Below are positions 19,118-27,875 of a DNA stretch of 64,000 nucleotides, in pieces (position 1 is the stretch's first letter; each line of letters opens with the position of its first letter). The notes beneath the pieces are model-generated. The model was not told where the DNA came from. It did no database searches and saw only the letters and a list, made by a program, of their open reading frames with translations. Made by a program: the position numbers and the translations under genes. Source of the DNA: Sphingomonadales bacterium. Its GTDB lineage: Bacteria > Pseudomonadota > Alphaproteobacteria > Sphingomonadales > Sphingomonadaceae. The stretch covers positions 186,001 through 250,000 of the forward strand of contig JADJGU010000003.1 in assembly GCA_016707885.1 (NCBI GenBank). Direction: 5' to 3'.

Positions 19118-20604
19118 CCGCCCTATGGCGCGAAGCGCTGATGCGGCTTGGCATCATCTGGACTGCCATGCTTGCCCTGTTCTGGCGCGATGCGGCGGAC
19201 ATGGCGGCTATCTGGTGGAACAGTTCGACCTTCAACCATTGCCTTCTGATCATTCCGATCCTCTGGTGGCTGGTCGATCAGCGCAAAGCGGAACTGGCCA
19301 AACTTGAACCAAGGCCTTGGGCGCTGCCGTTGCTCTGGATCGCTGCCGCCGCTTTTGGCTGGCTGTTGGGCGATGCTGCCGGAGTTGCGTTTGCGCGGCA
19401 TGCCGGGCTGGTGATGCTGCTGCAGGGCAGCGTCGCCTTGTTGCTTGGGTCTGCGGTGACACGCGGGCTGCTTTTCCCTCTCTTTTACATGTTCTTCCTC
19501 GTGCCTTTCGGGGAGGAGTTTGTTCCTGCCTTGCAGACAATCACCGCCGACATGTGCATGTGGTTGCTAGGATTGACGGGTATACCCGCCCATATCGACG
19601 GTATTTATATCGCGACCCCGACCGCGCTGTTCCGCGTCGCCGAAGCCTGTTCAGGCGTGAAATTCCTTGTTGCGATGGTTGCGCTGGGCGCGCTGGTCTC
19701 AAACCTGTGCTTCAAAAGCTGGCCACGCCGGATTGTCTTCATGGCGGCCTCTATAGTCATTCCGATCATTGCCAACGGCCTTCGCGCTTTCGCCACGATC
19801 TACGTCGCGCACCACGGCAATCTCGATTTTGCCGCGAGCTTTGACCATGTGGTTTTTGGGTGGGTCTTTTTCGGCATTGTGATCGCCTTGGTGATGGCGG
19901 CGGGTTGGCCGTTTTTTGACCGGGCGGCGGATGCTCAGGTTATCGATGCTGACAGGCTGAAGCAGTTCACAGGTCTTCCGATGAAGCCTGTCGCTACGAT
20001 TGCCGCACTGGCCGCAATTGTGCTGCTGCCCGTAGGGTGGAGCACCTACCTCGCCAACCGCGCCTCGCCGGTTCCAGCACAGATTGACCTACCAGAGGTG
20101 GAAGGCTGGACGCGCGTTGATTACCGGCCAACACATCCATGGAGGCCGCATTTCGCCAAATCCAATCACATGCTGCTCGGTCGCTATCGCGATGCACAGG
20201 GGCAGGAAGTCGACCTCTATGCCGCAGTGTACGACCGTCAGTCCGAAGGCCGCGAGTTGGTCAGCTTCGGGCAAGGTGCCGCGGGTGGAACAAGCGCCTG
20301 GTCATGGATCGAGGGTTGCGATGCACCCACCAATGCCCGCTGCGAACGGATTGGCACCAAGGACCAGCTTCACCGCGAAGTCATCAGCTTCTATCGTGTG
20401 AATGGCACTACCAGCGGCTCGGGCTCGGCGATCAAGCTGGCGACGCTAAAGGCTAAATTGCTCGGAGGCAACCAGCGGGCGGTGGCGATATTGGTCTCAG
20501 CCGAACAAAAAGGCCGAGAAAATCCGCGCCCGGCCATCGACTCATTCCTGAAATCGATTCGGAATATCGATAAACTGGCTGACCGCATGGCTGGTCTGGA
20601 CTAG
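19114..20604 (+). CDS. xrtA: Exosortase A with fused EpsI domain
   Basis: 496-residue polytopic membrane transpeptidase. Residues 1 to about 290 carry around eight hydrophobic segments with the active-site Cys in EACSGVKFL and a conserved Arg in IANGLRAFA; residues about 300-496 form the periplasmic EpsI-type domain after a last membrane segment. Exosortase A is proposed to cleave PEP-CTERM proteins before the membrane helix and attach them to a carrier, in the same strains that make this polymer. No PEP-CTERM substrate was found in the window. Confidence 0.94.
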   Translation: MTALWREALMRLGIIWTAMLALFWRDAADMAAIWWNSSTFNHCLLIIPILWWLVDQRKAELAKLEPRPWALPLLWIAAAAFGWLLGDAAGVAFARHAGLVMLLQGSVALLLGSAVTRGLLFPLFYMFFLVPFGEEFVPALQTITADMCMWLLGLTGIPAHIDGIYIATPTALFRVAEACSGVKFLVAMVALGALVSNLCFKSWPRRIVFMAASIVIPIIANGLRAFATIYVAHHGNLDFAASFDHVVFGWVFFGIVIALVMAAGWPFFDRAADAQVIDADRLKQFTGLPMKPVATIAALAAIVLLPVGWSTYLANRASPVPAQIDLPEVEGWTRVDYRPTHPWRPHFAKSNHMLLGRYRDAQGQEVDLYAAVYDRQSEGRELVSFGQGAAGGTSAWSWIEGCDAPTNARCERIGTKDQLHREVISFYRVNGTTSGSGSAIKLATLKAKLLGGNQRAVAILVSAEQKGRENPRPAIDSFLKSIRNIDKLADRMAGLD

Positions 20605-20616
20605 AGCCCCAGCATT

Positions 20617-22509
20617 ATGTGCGGCATTGCCGGTATCTTCCATGTCGAAAGCTCCAAGCCGGTCGACCCCGAACGCCTCAGGCGGATGACAGATGCGATT
20701 GCGCATCGCGGGCCTGACGGGGCAGGCGTGTGGACGGCACCGGGTGTTGGTCTAGGCCATCGGCGGTTGTCGATCATCGACCTTGGCGGCGGCGCGCAGC
20801 CGATGCTGACCGAGGACGAGCGTTATGCGCTCTCCTTCAATGGCGAAATCTACAATTTCCAGGAGTTGCGCAAGGAACTAGAAGCGCTCGGCCACCAATT
20901 CCGGACGCACAGCGATAGCGAAGTCATCTTGGAGGCCTATCGCGCCTGGGGCCCAAAATGCGTTGAGCGGTTTCACGGCATGTTTGTGTTCGCGCTATAC
21001 GATCAGGCCAACCGTCAAATGCTGCTGGCGCGCGATCGGCTGGGGGTGAAGCCGCTTTATCATGCGCGGCTGGCCGATGGCAGCATCATATTCGGATCGG
21101 AACTGAAAGCGCTGCTCGAACATCCCGCACTACGGCGTGAGCCCGATCTGGCGATGGTCGATGATTATCTGGCCTTTGGTTATGTTCCCGATCATGGTTG
21201 TATTGTGGCAGGCGTCCAAAAACTGGCGGCTGGTCATTACTGGCTGTTGACGCAGGGCAAGCCCGAGCCTGCGCCGACTCAATATTGGGACCTCGATTTT
21301 TCCAATCGCGTACGCGGCAGTGAAGCCGAATTGCAGGAAGAACTGCTCCGGCTAATGCGGCAGGCGGTGCTGAGCCGCATGGTCGCCGATGTGCCGTTGG
21401 GCGCGTTCCTTTCTGGCGGCGTCGATAGCAGCAGCGTGGTGGCCCTGATGGCCGAAGCCTCAAGATTGCCGGTCAAAACCTGTTCGATCGGCTTTGATGT
21501 CGGAGAGCTGGATGAAAGCGAATATGCGAGCCGCATTGCCAAGCGATTCCTGACCGAGCACCATAGCAAGAAGTTTGCAGCCGATGATTTCGGGCTGATT
21601 GACACGCTGGCCTATCATTTCGATGAGCCCTTTGCCGATGCCTCGGCGCTGCCGACCTATCGTGTCAGCGAAATGGCGCGCGAGCATGTAACCGTGGCGC
21701 TATCGGGCGACGGCGCGGACGAGGCACTCGCGGGATATCGCCGCCATGTCTTCCACCATGGCGAGGAAAGGATACGCGGCTTGTTGCCGCATGCCATCCG
21801 CGCGCCATTGTTCGGCACGTTGGGGCGGTTTTATCCTAAGGCTGATTGGGCACCGCGTCCCTTGCGCGCCAAGACAACCTTGCTCTCGCTCGCCCGGACC
21901 GGGGCAGAGGGCTATGCCGAGGCGGTGGGCGTTACCCCGCCGCATATTCGCGACCGGCTTTATTCGCATCGCACACATCAGCTGCTGCGCGGCTATCGTG
22001 CTGAATATCATATGCACAGGCTGATGGAAAATGCCCCGGCGCGCAGCGGCCTCGATCGGGCGCAATATGCCGATATGAAGCTCTGGCTGCCGGGTGACAT
22101 TCTGACCAAAGTTGACCGCACCAGCATGGCCGTGGGGCTTGAGGCGCGTGAGCCGCTTCTCGATCACCGACTGCTCGAATTTGCCGCAAGCCTGCCCGAG
22201 AATATGCGCGTGCGGCGCGGGCAGGGCAAATGGCTTATGAAGCGGACGATGGAACGCTATCTGTCTGAAGACATTCTCTACCGTCCGAAAATGGGTTTTG
22301 TGACGCCGATTGCGCAATGGTTTCGCGGGCCTTTGGTCGAAACCGCCCGTGGGATTGCATCGAACACTACGCTGGCGCGCACAGGCTGGTTCGACAGCGC
22401 TGAGATCGGGCGGATTGCGGAGGAGCATATTGGCGGTCGTTCGGATCACAGCCGATTATTGTGGCAATTGTTGATGCTTGAGAGATCGGTCAGCCGGATT
22501 TTCGGCTAG
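20617..22509 (+). CDS. XrtA-associated asparagine synthase-like amidotransferase
   Basis: 630-residue class II amidotransferase. MCGIAGIF supplies the N-terminal nucleophile Cys2 of the glutaminase domain (about 1-210); the synthase domain has the PP-loop SGGVDSSSVVALM. It belongs to the subgroup (TIGR03108 type) linked to exosortase A loci and probably amidates a sugar or protein component. It starts 12 bp after xrtA and closes the cluster. Its stop overlaps the stop of the convergent truA by three bases. Confidence 0.93.
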   Translation: MCGIAGIFHVESSKPVDPERLRRMTDAIAHRGPDGAGVWTAPGVGLGHRRLSIIDLGGGAQPMLTEDERYALSFNGEIYNFQELRKELEALGHQFRTHSDSEVILEAYRAWGPKCVERFHGMFVFALYDQANRQMLLARDRLGVKPLYHARLADGSIIFGSELKALLEHPALRREPDLAMVDDYLAFGYVPDHGCIVAGVQKLAAGHYWLLTQGKPEPAPTQYWDLDFSNRVRGSEAELQEELLRLMRQAVLSRMVADVPLGAFLSGGVDSSSVVALMAEASRLPVKTCSIGFDVGELDESEYASRIAKRFLTEHHSKKFAADDFGLIDTLAYHFDEPFADASALPTYRVSEMAREHVTVALSGDGADEALAGYRRHVFHHGEERIRGLLPHAIRAPLFGTLGRFYPKADWAPRPLRAKTTLLSLARTGAEGYAEAVGVTPPHIRDRLYSHRTHQLLRGYRAEYHMHRLMENAPARSGLDRAQYADMKLWLPGDILTKVDRTSMAVGLEAREPLLDHRLLEFAASLPENMRVRRGQGKWLMKRTMERYLSEDILYRPKMGFVTPIAQWFRGPLVETARGIASNTTLARTGWFDSAEIGRIAEEHIGGRSDHSRLLWQLLMLERSVSRIFG

Positions 22510-23246
22510 GGATAAACCGCCCGCACAAAATACAGTCCATCCGGCGGTGCATTGAACGCGAGCGCAGCGCGATCTTTGGCTTCCAATGCCCTTTGCAGGT
22601 CATCCGCGCGCCACCGCCCCATGCCGACGAAGGCGAGGCAGCCAACCATTGAGCGCACCTGATGGTGCAGGAAACTGCGGGCTGCTGCCTCGATCAGCAC
22701 ATGCTCGCCCTCTCGCCGTACATCGAGCCGGTCGAGCGTCTTGACCGGGCTTTCCGACTGGCAATGTGCCGAGCGGAATGTGGTGAAATCATGCAGGCCG
22801 ACCAGCCGCTGGGCTGCCGCGTCCATGGCATCCGCATCCAATGGTTGCGGAACCTTCCATGCCCTGTTGGCTTCAAGTGCAAGCGGAGCACGCCGGTTGG
22901 CTATGCGGTAGATATATTCGCGGCCGATGCAGGAAAAACGGGCATGCCAATCATCAGGAACGGTTTCGCAAGCGAGGATGGCAATCGGCTGCGGTCGTAA
23001 CTGCGCATTGATGGCTTCCATCAAGCGAAAGGGTTCGATATCCTTTGTCAGTTCGACATGCGCCCGCATGGCCAGGGCGTGCACGCCGGCATCGGTGCGC
23101 CCGGCAGCGTGCAGTACAGCTTCCTCGCCGGTCACACGGCCAATCGCTTCCTCGATCGACTGCTGCACCGACGGGCCATGCCCCTGCCGTTGCCAGCCCA
23201 TATAGGGCGTGCCATCAAATTCGATGGTTAAGGCGAAACGGGTCAT
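22506..23246 (-). CDS. truA: tRNA pseudouridine(38-40) synthase
   Basis: 246-residue TruA, modifying uridines 38-40 of the tRNA anticodon arm. The catalytic Asp lies in AAGRTDAGVHAL and the N-terminus RFALTIEFDGTPYMGWQRQG is typical. The start ATG at 23246 overlaps the fmt stop (ATGA), so the pair is coupled. The order fmt-truA beside def and recR is common in alphaproteobacteria. Confidence 0.97.
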   Translation of the reverse strand: MTRFALTIEFDGTPYMGWQRQGHGPSVQQSIEEAIGRVTGEEAVLHAAGRTDAGVHALAMRAHVELTKDIEPFRLMEAINAQLRPQPIAILACETVPDDWHARFSCIGREYIYRIANRRAPLALEANRAWKVPQPLDADAMDAAAQRLVGLHDFTTFRSAHCQSESPVKTLDRLDVRREGEHVLIEAAARSFLHHQVRSMVGCLAFVGMGRWRADDLQRALEAKDRAALAFNAPPDGLYFVRAVYP

Positions 23247-24148
23247 GACAGGATGGTGCCCGCCGGTATCCGGTTGCCGCGCAGGAAATCGGCGAGCGGC
23301 ATGGCAGGTTTGCCAGCGCGCTGTATCAGTGTCGGCCGGATTGCTCCGGTTGCACAGGCAATGGTAAGTTGGTCGTCAGCAATGGTTCCGGCATTTCCTA
23401 CATGCTGGACAATTTCAGCCGCCAGTACCCGATACCGTTCGCCCTGATATTCAAAAAACGCACCCGGCACCGGATTGAAAGCACGGATCTGCCGTTCGAC
23501 CGCATCCGCGCTCTGGCTGAAATCGAGCCGTGCCTCGCTCTTCTCGATTTTGCGGGCATAGGTGACGCCATCTTCGGGCTGCGCCATTGGCGGATGCCCG
23601 TCCATATCAGCAAGGACCTCGACCATCAGCCCGGCTCCCAACTGCGCCAGTTCTTCGGTTAAAGCGCCGGCTGTCTTGCGTTCGACAGGCGTCGCTGCGG
23701 TGGCACGAACCGGTCCGGTATCCAGCCCAGACTCCATCTGCATCACCATAACGCCTGTTTCGGAATCTCCAGCCAGGATCGCACGCTGCACCGGCGCCGC
23801 GCCGCGCCAACGCGGGAGCAGGGAGCCGTGCACATTAAGGCAGCCATATTTGGGCGCGTCCAAAATTGGCTGTGGTAAAAGCAATCCATAAGCCGCCACA
23901 ATCGCGGCGTCGGCGTTGAGTGCTGCAAAAACGGCTTGTTCCTCCGCGCCTTTCAGCGAAACCGGGGTGCGAACCTCCAGCCCTAATTCGTCAGCCCGCG
24001 CATGCACGGCAGAAGGCGTCAGCTTCTTCCCGCGATTGGCCGGGCGCGGCGGCTGCGAATATACCGCGACGACATCATGCCCCGCATCGACCAGCGCATT
24101 GAGCGTCGGTACGGCAAAATCCGGGGTTCCCATGAATATCAGGCGCAT
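23243..24148 (-). CDS. fmt: Methionyl-tRNA formyltransferase
   Basis: 301-residue enzyme formylating Met-tRNAi with 10-formyl-THF. It begins MRLIFMGTPDFAVPTL; the catalytic motif CLNVHGSLLPRWRGAAPVQR (Asn, His) is intact and the C-terminal tRNA-binding domain is present. The ATG at 24148 is preceded by AAAGGA nine bases upstream, better than the in-frame start at 24178. It is divergent from recR and def, so formylation and deformylation genes lie close together. Confidence 0.97.
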   Translation of the reverse strand: MRLIFMGTPDFAVPTLNALVDAGHDVVAVYSQPPRPANRGKKLTPSAVHARADELGLEVRTPVSLKGAEEQAVFAALNADAAIVAAYGLLLPQPILDAPKYGCLNVHGSLLPRWRGAAPVQRAILAGDSETGVMVMQMESGLDTGPVRATAATPVERKTAGALTEELAQLGAGLMVEVLADMDGHPPMAQPEDGVTYARKIEKSEARLDFSQSADAVERQIRAFNPVPGAFFEYQGERYRVLAAEIVQHVGNAGTIADDQLTIACATGAIRPTLIQRAGKPAMPLADFLRGNRIPAGTILS

Positions 24149-24191
24149 CCAAGTCTTTCCTTTGTCTGCAAGGGGCACTAGCTACGCCGCT

Positions 24192-24788
24192 ATGGCATCG
24201 CAAGAAATAGACGCATTGGCACAGGCATTGTCGCGGCTTCCCGGCCTCGGCCCGCGTTCTGCCCGCCGTGTTGTTTTGCATCTGATGAAAAAGCGTGAAA
24301 CAGTGCTCCAGCCTTTGCTGCGCGCGCTTGAAATGGTCGAGGAACGGCTCAAGACCTGCTCGATTTGTGGCAATCTTGATACCAGCGACCCTTGCGGTAT
24401 CTGCGCCGATGTGCGCCGCGATACGCGTGCGCTCTGCGTCGTTGAGGATGTGTCGGACCTGTGGGTGCTTGATCGGTCGCGCCTTTTTCCCGGCAAATAT
24501 CATGTGCTGGGCGGGAGGCTGTCGGCGCTGGATGGTGTGCGGCCAGAGGATCTGAATATCGACGGTCTCGTGGCGCGCGTTGCCGAAGGCGGCATTGACG
24601 AAGTGGTGCTCGCCATGAACGCCACGCTCGAAGGTCAGACCACGGCGCATTACCTTGCAGAACGGCTGGAAAGCTATCCTATCCGCTTGACGCAACTCGC
24701 GCATGGCGTGCCGGTCGGCGGCGAACTCGACTATCTCGATGAAGGCACATTGGCGCAGGCGTTGCGCGCCCGTCGTCCGGTCGGTTGA
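24192..24788 (+). CDS. recR: Recombination mediator RecR
   Basis: 198-residue RecR, acting with RecF/RecO to load RecA at gaps. It has an N-terminal helix-hairpin-helix (LSRLPGLGPRSARRVV), a four-Cys zinc finger (CSICGNLDTSDPCGIC) and a Toprim domain (VVEDVSDLWVLD ... YHVLGG). The start ATG at 24192 lacks a strong ribosome-binding site, and the gene runs divergently from fmt. It is followed 31 bp later by def. Confidence 0.97.
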   Translation: MASQEIDALAQALSRLPGLGPRSARRVVLHLMKKRETVLQPLLRALEMVEERLKTCSICGNLDTSDPCGICADVRRDTRALCVVEDVSDLWVLDRSRLFPGKYHVLGGRLSALDGVRPEDLNIDGLVARVAEGGIDEVVLAMNATLEGQTTAHYLAERLESYPIRLTQLAHGVPVGGELDYLDEGTLAQALRARRPVG

Positions 24789-24819
24789 CGCTGGGCTGCG
24801 CAGCCCCTATTTTAGCGCC

Positions 24820-25377
24820 ATGGCCATACTCCCAATCCTCGAAGTGCCCGATCCGCGGCTCAAAATCATCTCGACCCCCGTCACCGAATTTGACGAAGGG
24901 CTGAAAAAGCTTGTCGAGGATATGTTCGACACAATGTACGACGCGCCGGGTATCGGGCTGGCGGCGATACAGGTGGGCGTGCCCAAGCGCATTTTGGTTA
25001 TCGACCTGCAGGAACCTGCCGAGCATGCCCATGAGCATGGCGAGCATTGCAACCATGATCATGAAGTCGTGCGCAAGCCGCGAATCTTTATCAACCCCGA
25101 AATCCTCGATCCGTCCGAAGACTATTCGGTCTACACCGAAGGCTGCCTGTCGGTGCCTGATCAATATGCCGAAGTCGAACGCCCCGCCACCATCCGCGCC
25201 CGCTGGCAGGATTTGGATGGCAATGTGCATGAGGAAGAGATGGAAGGGCTGATGGCGACCTGTCTGCAGCATGAGATGGACCATCTTGAAGGCATTCTCT
25301 TCATAGACCATCTTTCGCGCCTGAAGCGCCAAATGGTGCTCAAAAAGCTGGAAAAGCAGCGCAAGACCGCCGCCTGA
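24820..25377 (+). CDS. def: Peptide deformylase with a His-rich insertion
   Basis: 185-residue metal-dependent deformylase removing formyl from nascent chains. All three motifs are intact: GIGLAAIQ, EGCLSVP and HEMDHLEG. Between strands at residues about 66-82 it has a His-rich insertion with six His and one Cys (AEHAHEHGEHCNHDHE) not seen in standard Def proteins; this could buffer or deliver Fe/Zn/Ni. The start ATG at 24820 has no strong ribosome-binding site. Function as the main Def is likely since fmt is next door. Confidence 0.95.
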   Translation: MAILPILEVPDPRLKIISTPVTEFDEGLKKLVEDMFDTMYDAPGIGLAAIQVGVPKRILVIDLQEPAEHAHEHGEHCNHDHEVVRKPRIFINPEILDPSEDYSVYTEGCLSVPDQYAEVERPATIRARWQDLDGNVHEEEMEGLMATCLQHEMDHLEGILFIDHLSRLKRQMVLKKLEKQRKTAA

Positions 25378-25695
25378 TTTTGGATGCCCTCTGCTAAGCG
25401 CCAGTAACGGCCAGATATCCGCAGGATGACGTGATATCTTCGTCAGCAGCATGTTCAGGTGAGTCGTCACACAATGTGTTGATTGCGGGTGAGCAAGCGA
25501 TCACTGTCGTCAGAGCACGACATATCATCGTTGCTTCCCTGTCGAACTGTCACTCTAACGTCATCATAATGTCATATAGATGTTAAACTATGATATTATT
25601 GCGTAATTCTGGATTTTCTTGCCGCAAATCGCTTTTTCTGTGTCGATTGTAATGATACTGTAACAATCACAATTTCACGGATGAGGAGACTCGTG
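25378..25695 (+). promoter_or_regulatory. Promoter region of the small TPR gene
   Basis: 318 bp without a gene, distinctly more AT-rich than its surroundings. It holds the phased Pho-box array at 25547-25586 (separate entry), an AT-rich -10-like TATTAT at 25594-25599, and a GAGGAG ribosome-binding site at 25683-25688. Nothing else was recognised between 25378 and 25540. Confidence 0.55.
25547..25586 (+). promoter_or_regulatory. Pho-box array (PhoB binding site)
   Basis: Four 7-mers separated by exactly 4 bp: CTGTCAC, ACGTCAT, ATGTCAT, ATGTTAA (11-bp period). The established Pho-box consensus is direct repeats of CTGTCAT/C with 4-bp spacers; the first unit is perfect, the next two match 5 and 6 of 7. 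A -10-like TATTAT follows 8 bp downstream. This is the clearest Pho box of the window and points to phosphate control of the gene at 25696. Confidence 0.75.
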
Positions 25696-26064
25696 ATGCA
25701 GAAAATTTCACTTTGTCTGGCAGGTGCGCTGGCAATGCTCGGTGCAACTTGCGCGTCGGCCGAGAATGGCAATGCCGAGATAGGCTATGAGCGCGGTGCG
25801 CTGGGTTTTGAAGCGCTCATGGCGAATGACAATGAAATGGCACTGCGCCAGATCCAGTCCGCAAAAAGCGTTCCGCATAATGACCCCGCCAGACTCATCA
25901 ACTTAGGGCGCGCACATGCGCGGCTGGGTAATGATGGCCAGGCCAGACAGGCATTCGAAGCTGCTGCCAACTGCAAGGAGCATTTCGATATTATATTGTC
26001 GAATGGCAAGGTCATGAACTCACGAAAGGCGGCGATGTTGTCGCTGCAATCGCTGAAAAGATAG
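25696..26064 (+). CDS. Small exported TPR-like protein, probable Pho regulon member
   Basis: 122 residues. Signal peptide MQKISLCLAGALAMLGATC ending near CASA-EN, then two TPR-like helix pairs (GALGFEALMANDNEMALRQI; LINLGRAHARLGNDGQARQA). GAGGAG seven bases before ATG 25696 selects this start over the ATG at 25681. The function is not known; a periplasmic adaptor is the simplest guess. The Pho-box array upstream suggests it is made under phosphate limitation. It is monocistronic, with a hairpin at 26185 downstream. Confidence 0.75.
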   Translation: MQKISLCLAGALAMLGATCASAENGNAEIGYERGALGFEALMANDNEMALRQIQSAKSVPHNDPARLINLGRAHARLGNDGQARQAFEAAANCKEHFDIILSNGKVMNSRKAAMLSLQSLKR

Positions 26065-26102
26065 TTCCCGATCAGACCATTGGCCTGCATTGGAAGGTGG
26101 TG

Positions 26103-26131
26103 CTGTGACTGATGTAACAGTTATGAAACAT
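26103..26131 (-). promoter_or_regulatory. Weak Pho-box-like repeats upstream of the lipoprotein gene
   Basis: On the minus strand the region reads ATGTTTC-4-CTGTTAC-4-GTCACAG, two units resembling the Pho consensus (6 of 7 for CTGTTAC, 4 of 7 for ATGTTTC) in 11-bp phase. The orientation is opposite to the gene and the match is weak, so this is a suggestion only. Confidence 0.3.
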
Positions 26132-26184
26132 TAGTTTCACGAAACCGTCTCTAACTTCGAACAATAGAGTCACATCGATATTCT

Positions 26185-26216
26185 AGGGGCCTTCACCGAA
26201 GACCGGTGGGGGCCCT
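26185..26216 (+). terminator. GC-rich hairpin between the TPR gene and the lipoprotein gene
   Basis: A 12-bp stem with one bulged G (arms AGGGGCCTTCACC and GGTGGGGGCCCT, two G-T pairs) closes a 7-nt loop. ATTTGATT follows, a poor T-run. It may terminate the TPR gene transcript or sit in the 5' leader of the lipoprotein mRNA as a stabiliser. Confidence 0.5.
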
Positions 26217-26279
26217 ATTTGATTCGCGCCCGCATGTCTGAGCACCCGTTCCGGGTAGAGTTTATTGCGGAGAATCAGA

Positions 26280-27794
26280 ATGATAGACCCGAAATTGCGT
26301 GGGATTGTTTATGCAACAGCAGCTGTTACGCTGCTGTCGGCTTGCGGTGCCGATGATATCGCTTCGCCCGGCGATGGCAGCATTGTGGTGGTGCCGCCGC
26401 CAGTAGTTGCTCCGCCCCCGCCGCCGCCGCCTCCCCCGCCGCCGACAGGCCCTGCGGCCAGCTGCCCCTCGGGAACAGTCGATGCGGGCACGATCGCCAA
26501 TCGCCGCAACTGCCAGATTTCGGGCACCATCACCGGCGCACTTCGCCTGCAGAACCTTGTAGGCACGATCTACTCGCTCAATGGCAAGGTGCAGGTTGGC
26601 CAGGATTTGGGTGCTGATCCCAATGCGCCGACGGCAGGCGCGCAGTCGGGCGTTCTGACTATTGACGCAGGCGTCACCATCTTCGGCGCATCGGGCGCTG
26701 ACTTCATGGTCGTCAATCGTGGCTCGCAATTGAATGTTGACGGTTCGGCGACCCGCCCGGTCGTGATGACCAGCCGCAACAACGTGTTGGGCACCTCAAC
26801 CGCTTCGAGCATCGGCGAATGGGGTGGTCTCGTTATCCTTGGCCGCGCGCCGATTGCCGACTGCGCTGATGCTGCTGCCACTGGCGGCACCGTGGGCTGC
26901 GTCGCTCCGGTCGAAGGCACCAGCGGTTCGATCTATGGCGGTGCATCGCCCAACGACAATAGCGGCACCATCCGTTATCTGCAGGTTCGCTATCCGGGCT
27001 TCCGTGTGGATACCAACAACGAACTCAACGGCATCACCATGGCCGGCGTGGGCGCTGGCACGATCTTCGAAAATGTCCAGGTGCACAACAGCTCTGATGA
27101 CGGCATCGAATGGTTTGGTGGACGCGTAAACGGTCGCAACCTTGTTCTGACCGGCAATGACGATGATTCGCTCGACGTTGACTCGGGCTTCAAGGCTGCC
27201 CTGCAGGATATCATCGTGCTGCAGCGCACCGACGGTGGTGACCATAGCGTCGAAGCCGACTCGTCGGGCAACGACACGCGCCTGCGGCGCACCGATGTGC
27301 GCTTCGCCAACTTCACCTTCATCGGTCAGACAGGGCGCAACACCACCCTGTTGCTGCGCGGCGGTGGCGACTATTCATTCGTCAACGGCATCATGACGGG
27401 CAGCCCGCGCTGCATCGACATCGACGGTGCGTCGACCGTGCAGGCTGCCAATGCGGCTCAGGATGAAGACGGTCCGCCGGTCTTCAACTCGGTGTTCATG
27501 TCTTGCGCGACTGCCTTCCCTGATGATGCCGATGTAACCGGTGCACAGGTGCAGGCCATCTTCGCGGCTGGCACCAACAACACTGCGAACGGTACGTCGA
27601 CGCTTTCGGGCACCTTCATCAACGGTGCCAATGAAAATGCGGTCTCGCCGTTCGCAGCGGCCGGTCTCGCCAGCTACCTGATTAACCGGGCCTATATCGG
27701 CGCGGTTCGTGACAGCACGACCAACTGGTGGTCGGGTTGGGCGTGCGGCCTTCCGGGTCAGGCCTCGTGCCTTGAAATCCCGGCGGCAGGCTAA
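26280..27794 (+). CDS. ElpS-like extracellular lipoprotein (beta-helix type)
   Basis: 504-residue lipoprotein. Lipobox LLSAC with lipidated Cys22, then a spacer with a run of eleven prolines (about residues 43-53), then a region rich in Gly/Asn/Asp/Val short strands suggesting a right-handed beta-helix (for example DDGIEWFGGRVNGRNLVLTG), ending TNWWSGWACGLPGQASCLE. GGAG seven bases before ATG 26280 sets the start. It precedes a TonB-dependent receptor and a type II secretion operon. Caulobacter ElpS is a T2SS-secreted lipoprotein made in phosphate starvation beside its gsp genes (Le Blastier et al. 2010); I infer a similar role here. Substrate unknown. Confidence 0.7.
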   Translation: MIDPKLRGIVYATAAVTLLSACGADDIASPGDGSIVVVPPPVVAPPPPPPPPPPPTGPAASCPSGTVDAGTIANRRNCQISGTITGALRLQNLVGTIYSLNGKVQVGQDLGADPNAPTAGAQSGVLTIDAGVTIFGASGADFMVVNRGSQLNVDGSATRPVVMTSRNNVLGTSTASSIGEWGGLVILGRAPIADCADAAATGGTVGCVAPVEGTSGSIYGGASPNDNSGTIRYLQVRYPGFRVDTNNELNGITMAGVGAGTIFENVQVHNSSDDGIEWFGGRVNGRNLVLTGNDDDSLDVDSGFKAALQDIIVLQRTDGGDHSVEADSSGNDTRLRRTDVRFANFTFIGQTGRNTTLLLRGGGDYSFVNGIMTGSPRCIDIDGASTVQAANAAQDEDGPPVFNSVFMSCATAFPDDADVTGAQVQAIFAAGTNNTANGTSTLSGTFINGANENAVSPFAAAGLASYLINRAYIGAVRDSTTNWWSGWACGLPGQASCLEIPAAG

Positions 27795-27814
27795 GCTAGC
27801 GCATCGCAAATCCC

Positions 27815-27849
27815 AAAGGGGCGGCGCCGGAATGTTGCCGCCCCTTTTT
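27815..27849 (+). terminator. Intrinsic terminator between lipoprotein and receptor genes
   Basis: Arms AAGGGGCGGC and GCCGCCCCTT form a perfect 10-bp stem, with TTTTTC following directly. It lies 20 bp after the lipoprotein stop and 27 bp before the receptor ATG. As there is no room for a second promoter, it may act as a partial terminator, giving more lipoprotein than receptor. Confidence 0.85.
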
Positions 27850-27875
27850 CCAGATAATCAGGGCATCCAAAGATC

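Noticed and set aside
26400..26450. CCG-rich tandem repeat in the lipoprotein gene
   Set aside because: It encodes the polyproline spacer after the lipobox, a normal feature of secreted lipoproteins, not a separate repeat element.
26280..27794. PEP-CTERM substrate for the exosortase
   Set aside because: The exported lipoprotein has no C-terminal Pro-Glu-Pro, membrane helix and basic tail; it ends in SCLEIPAAG.
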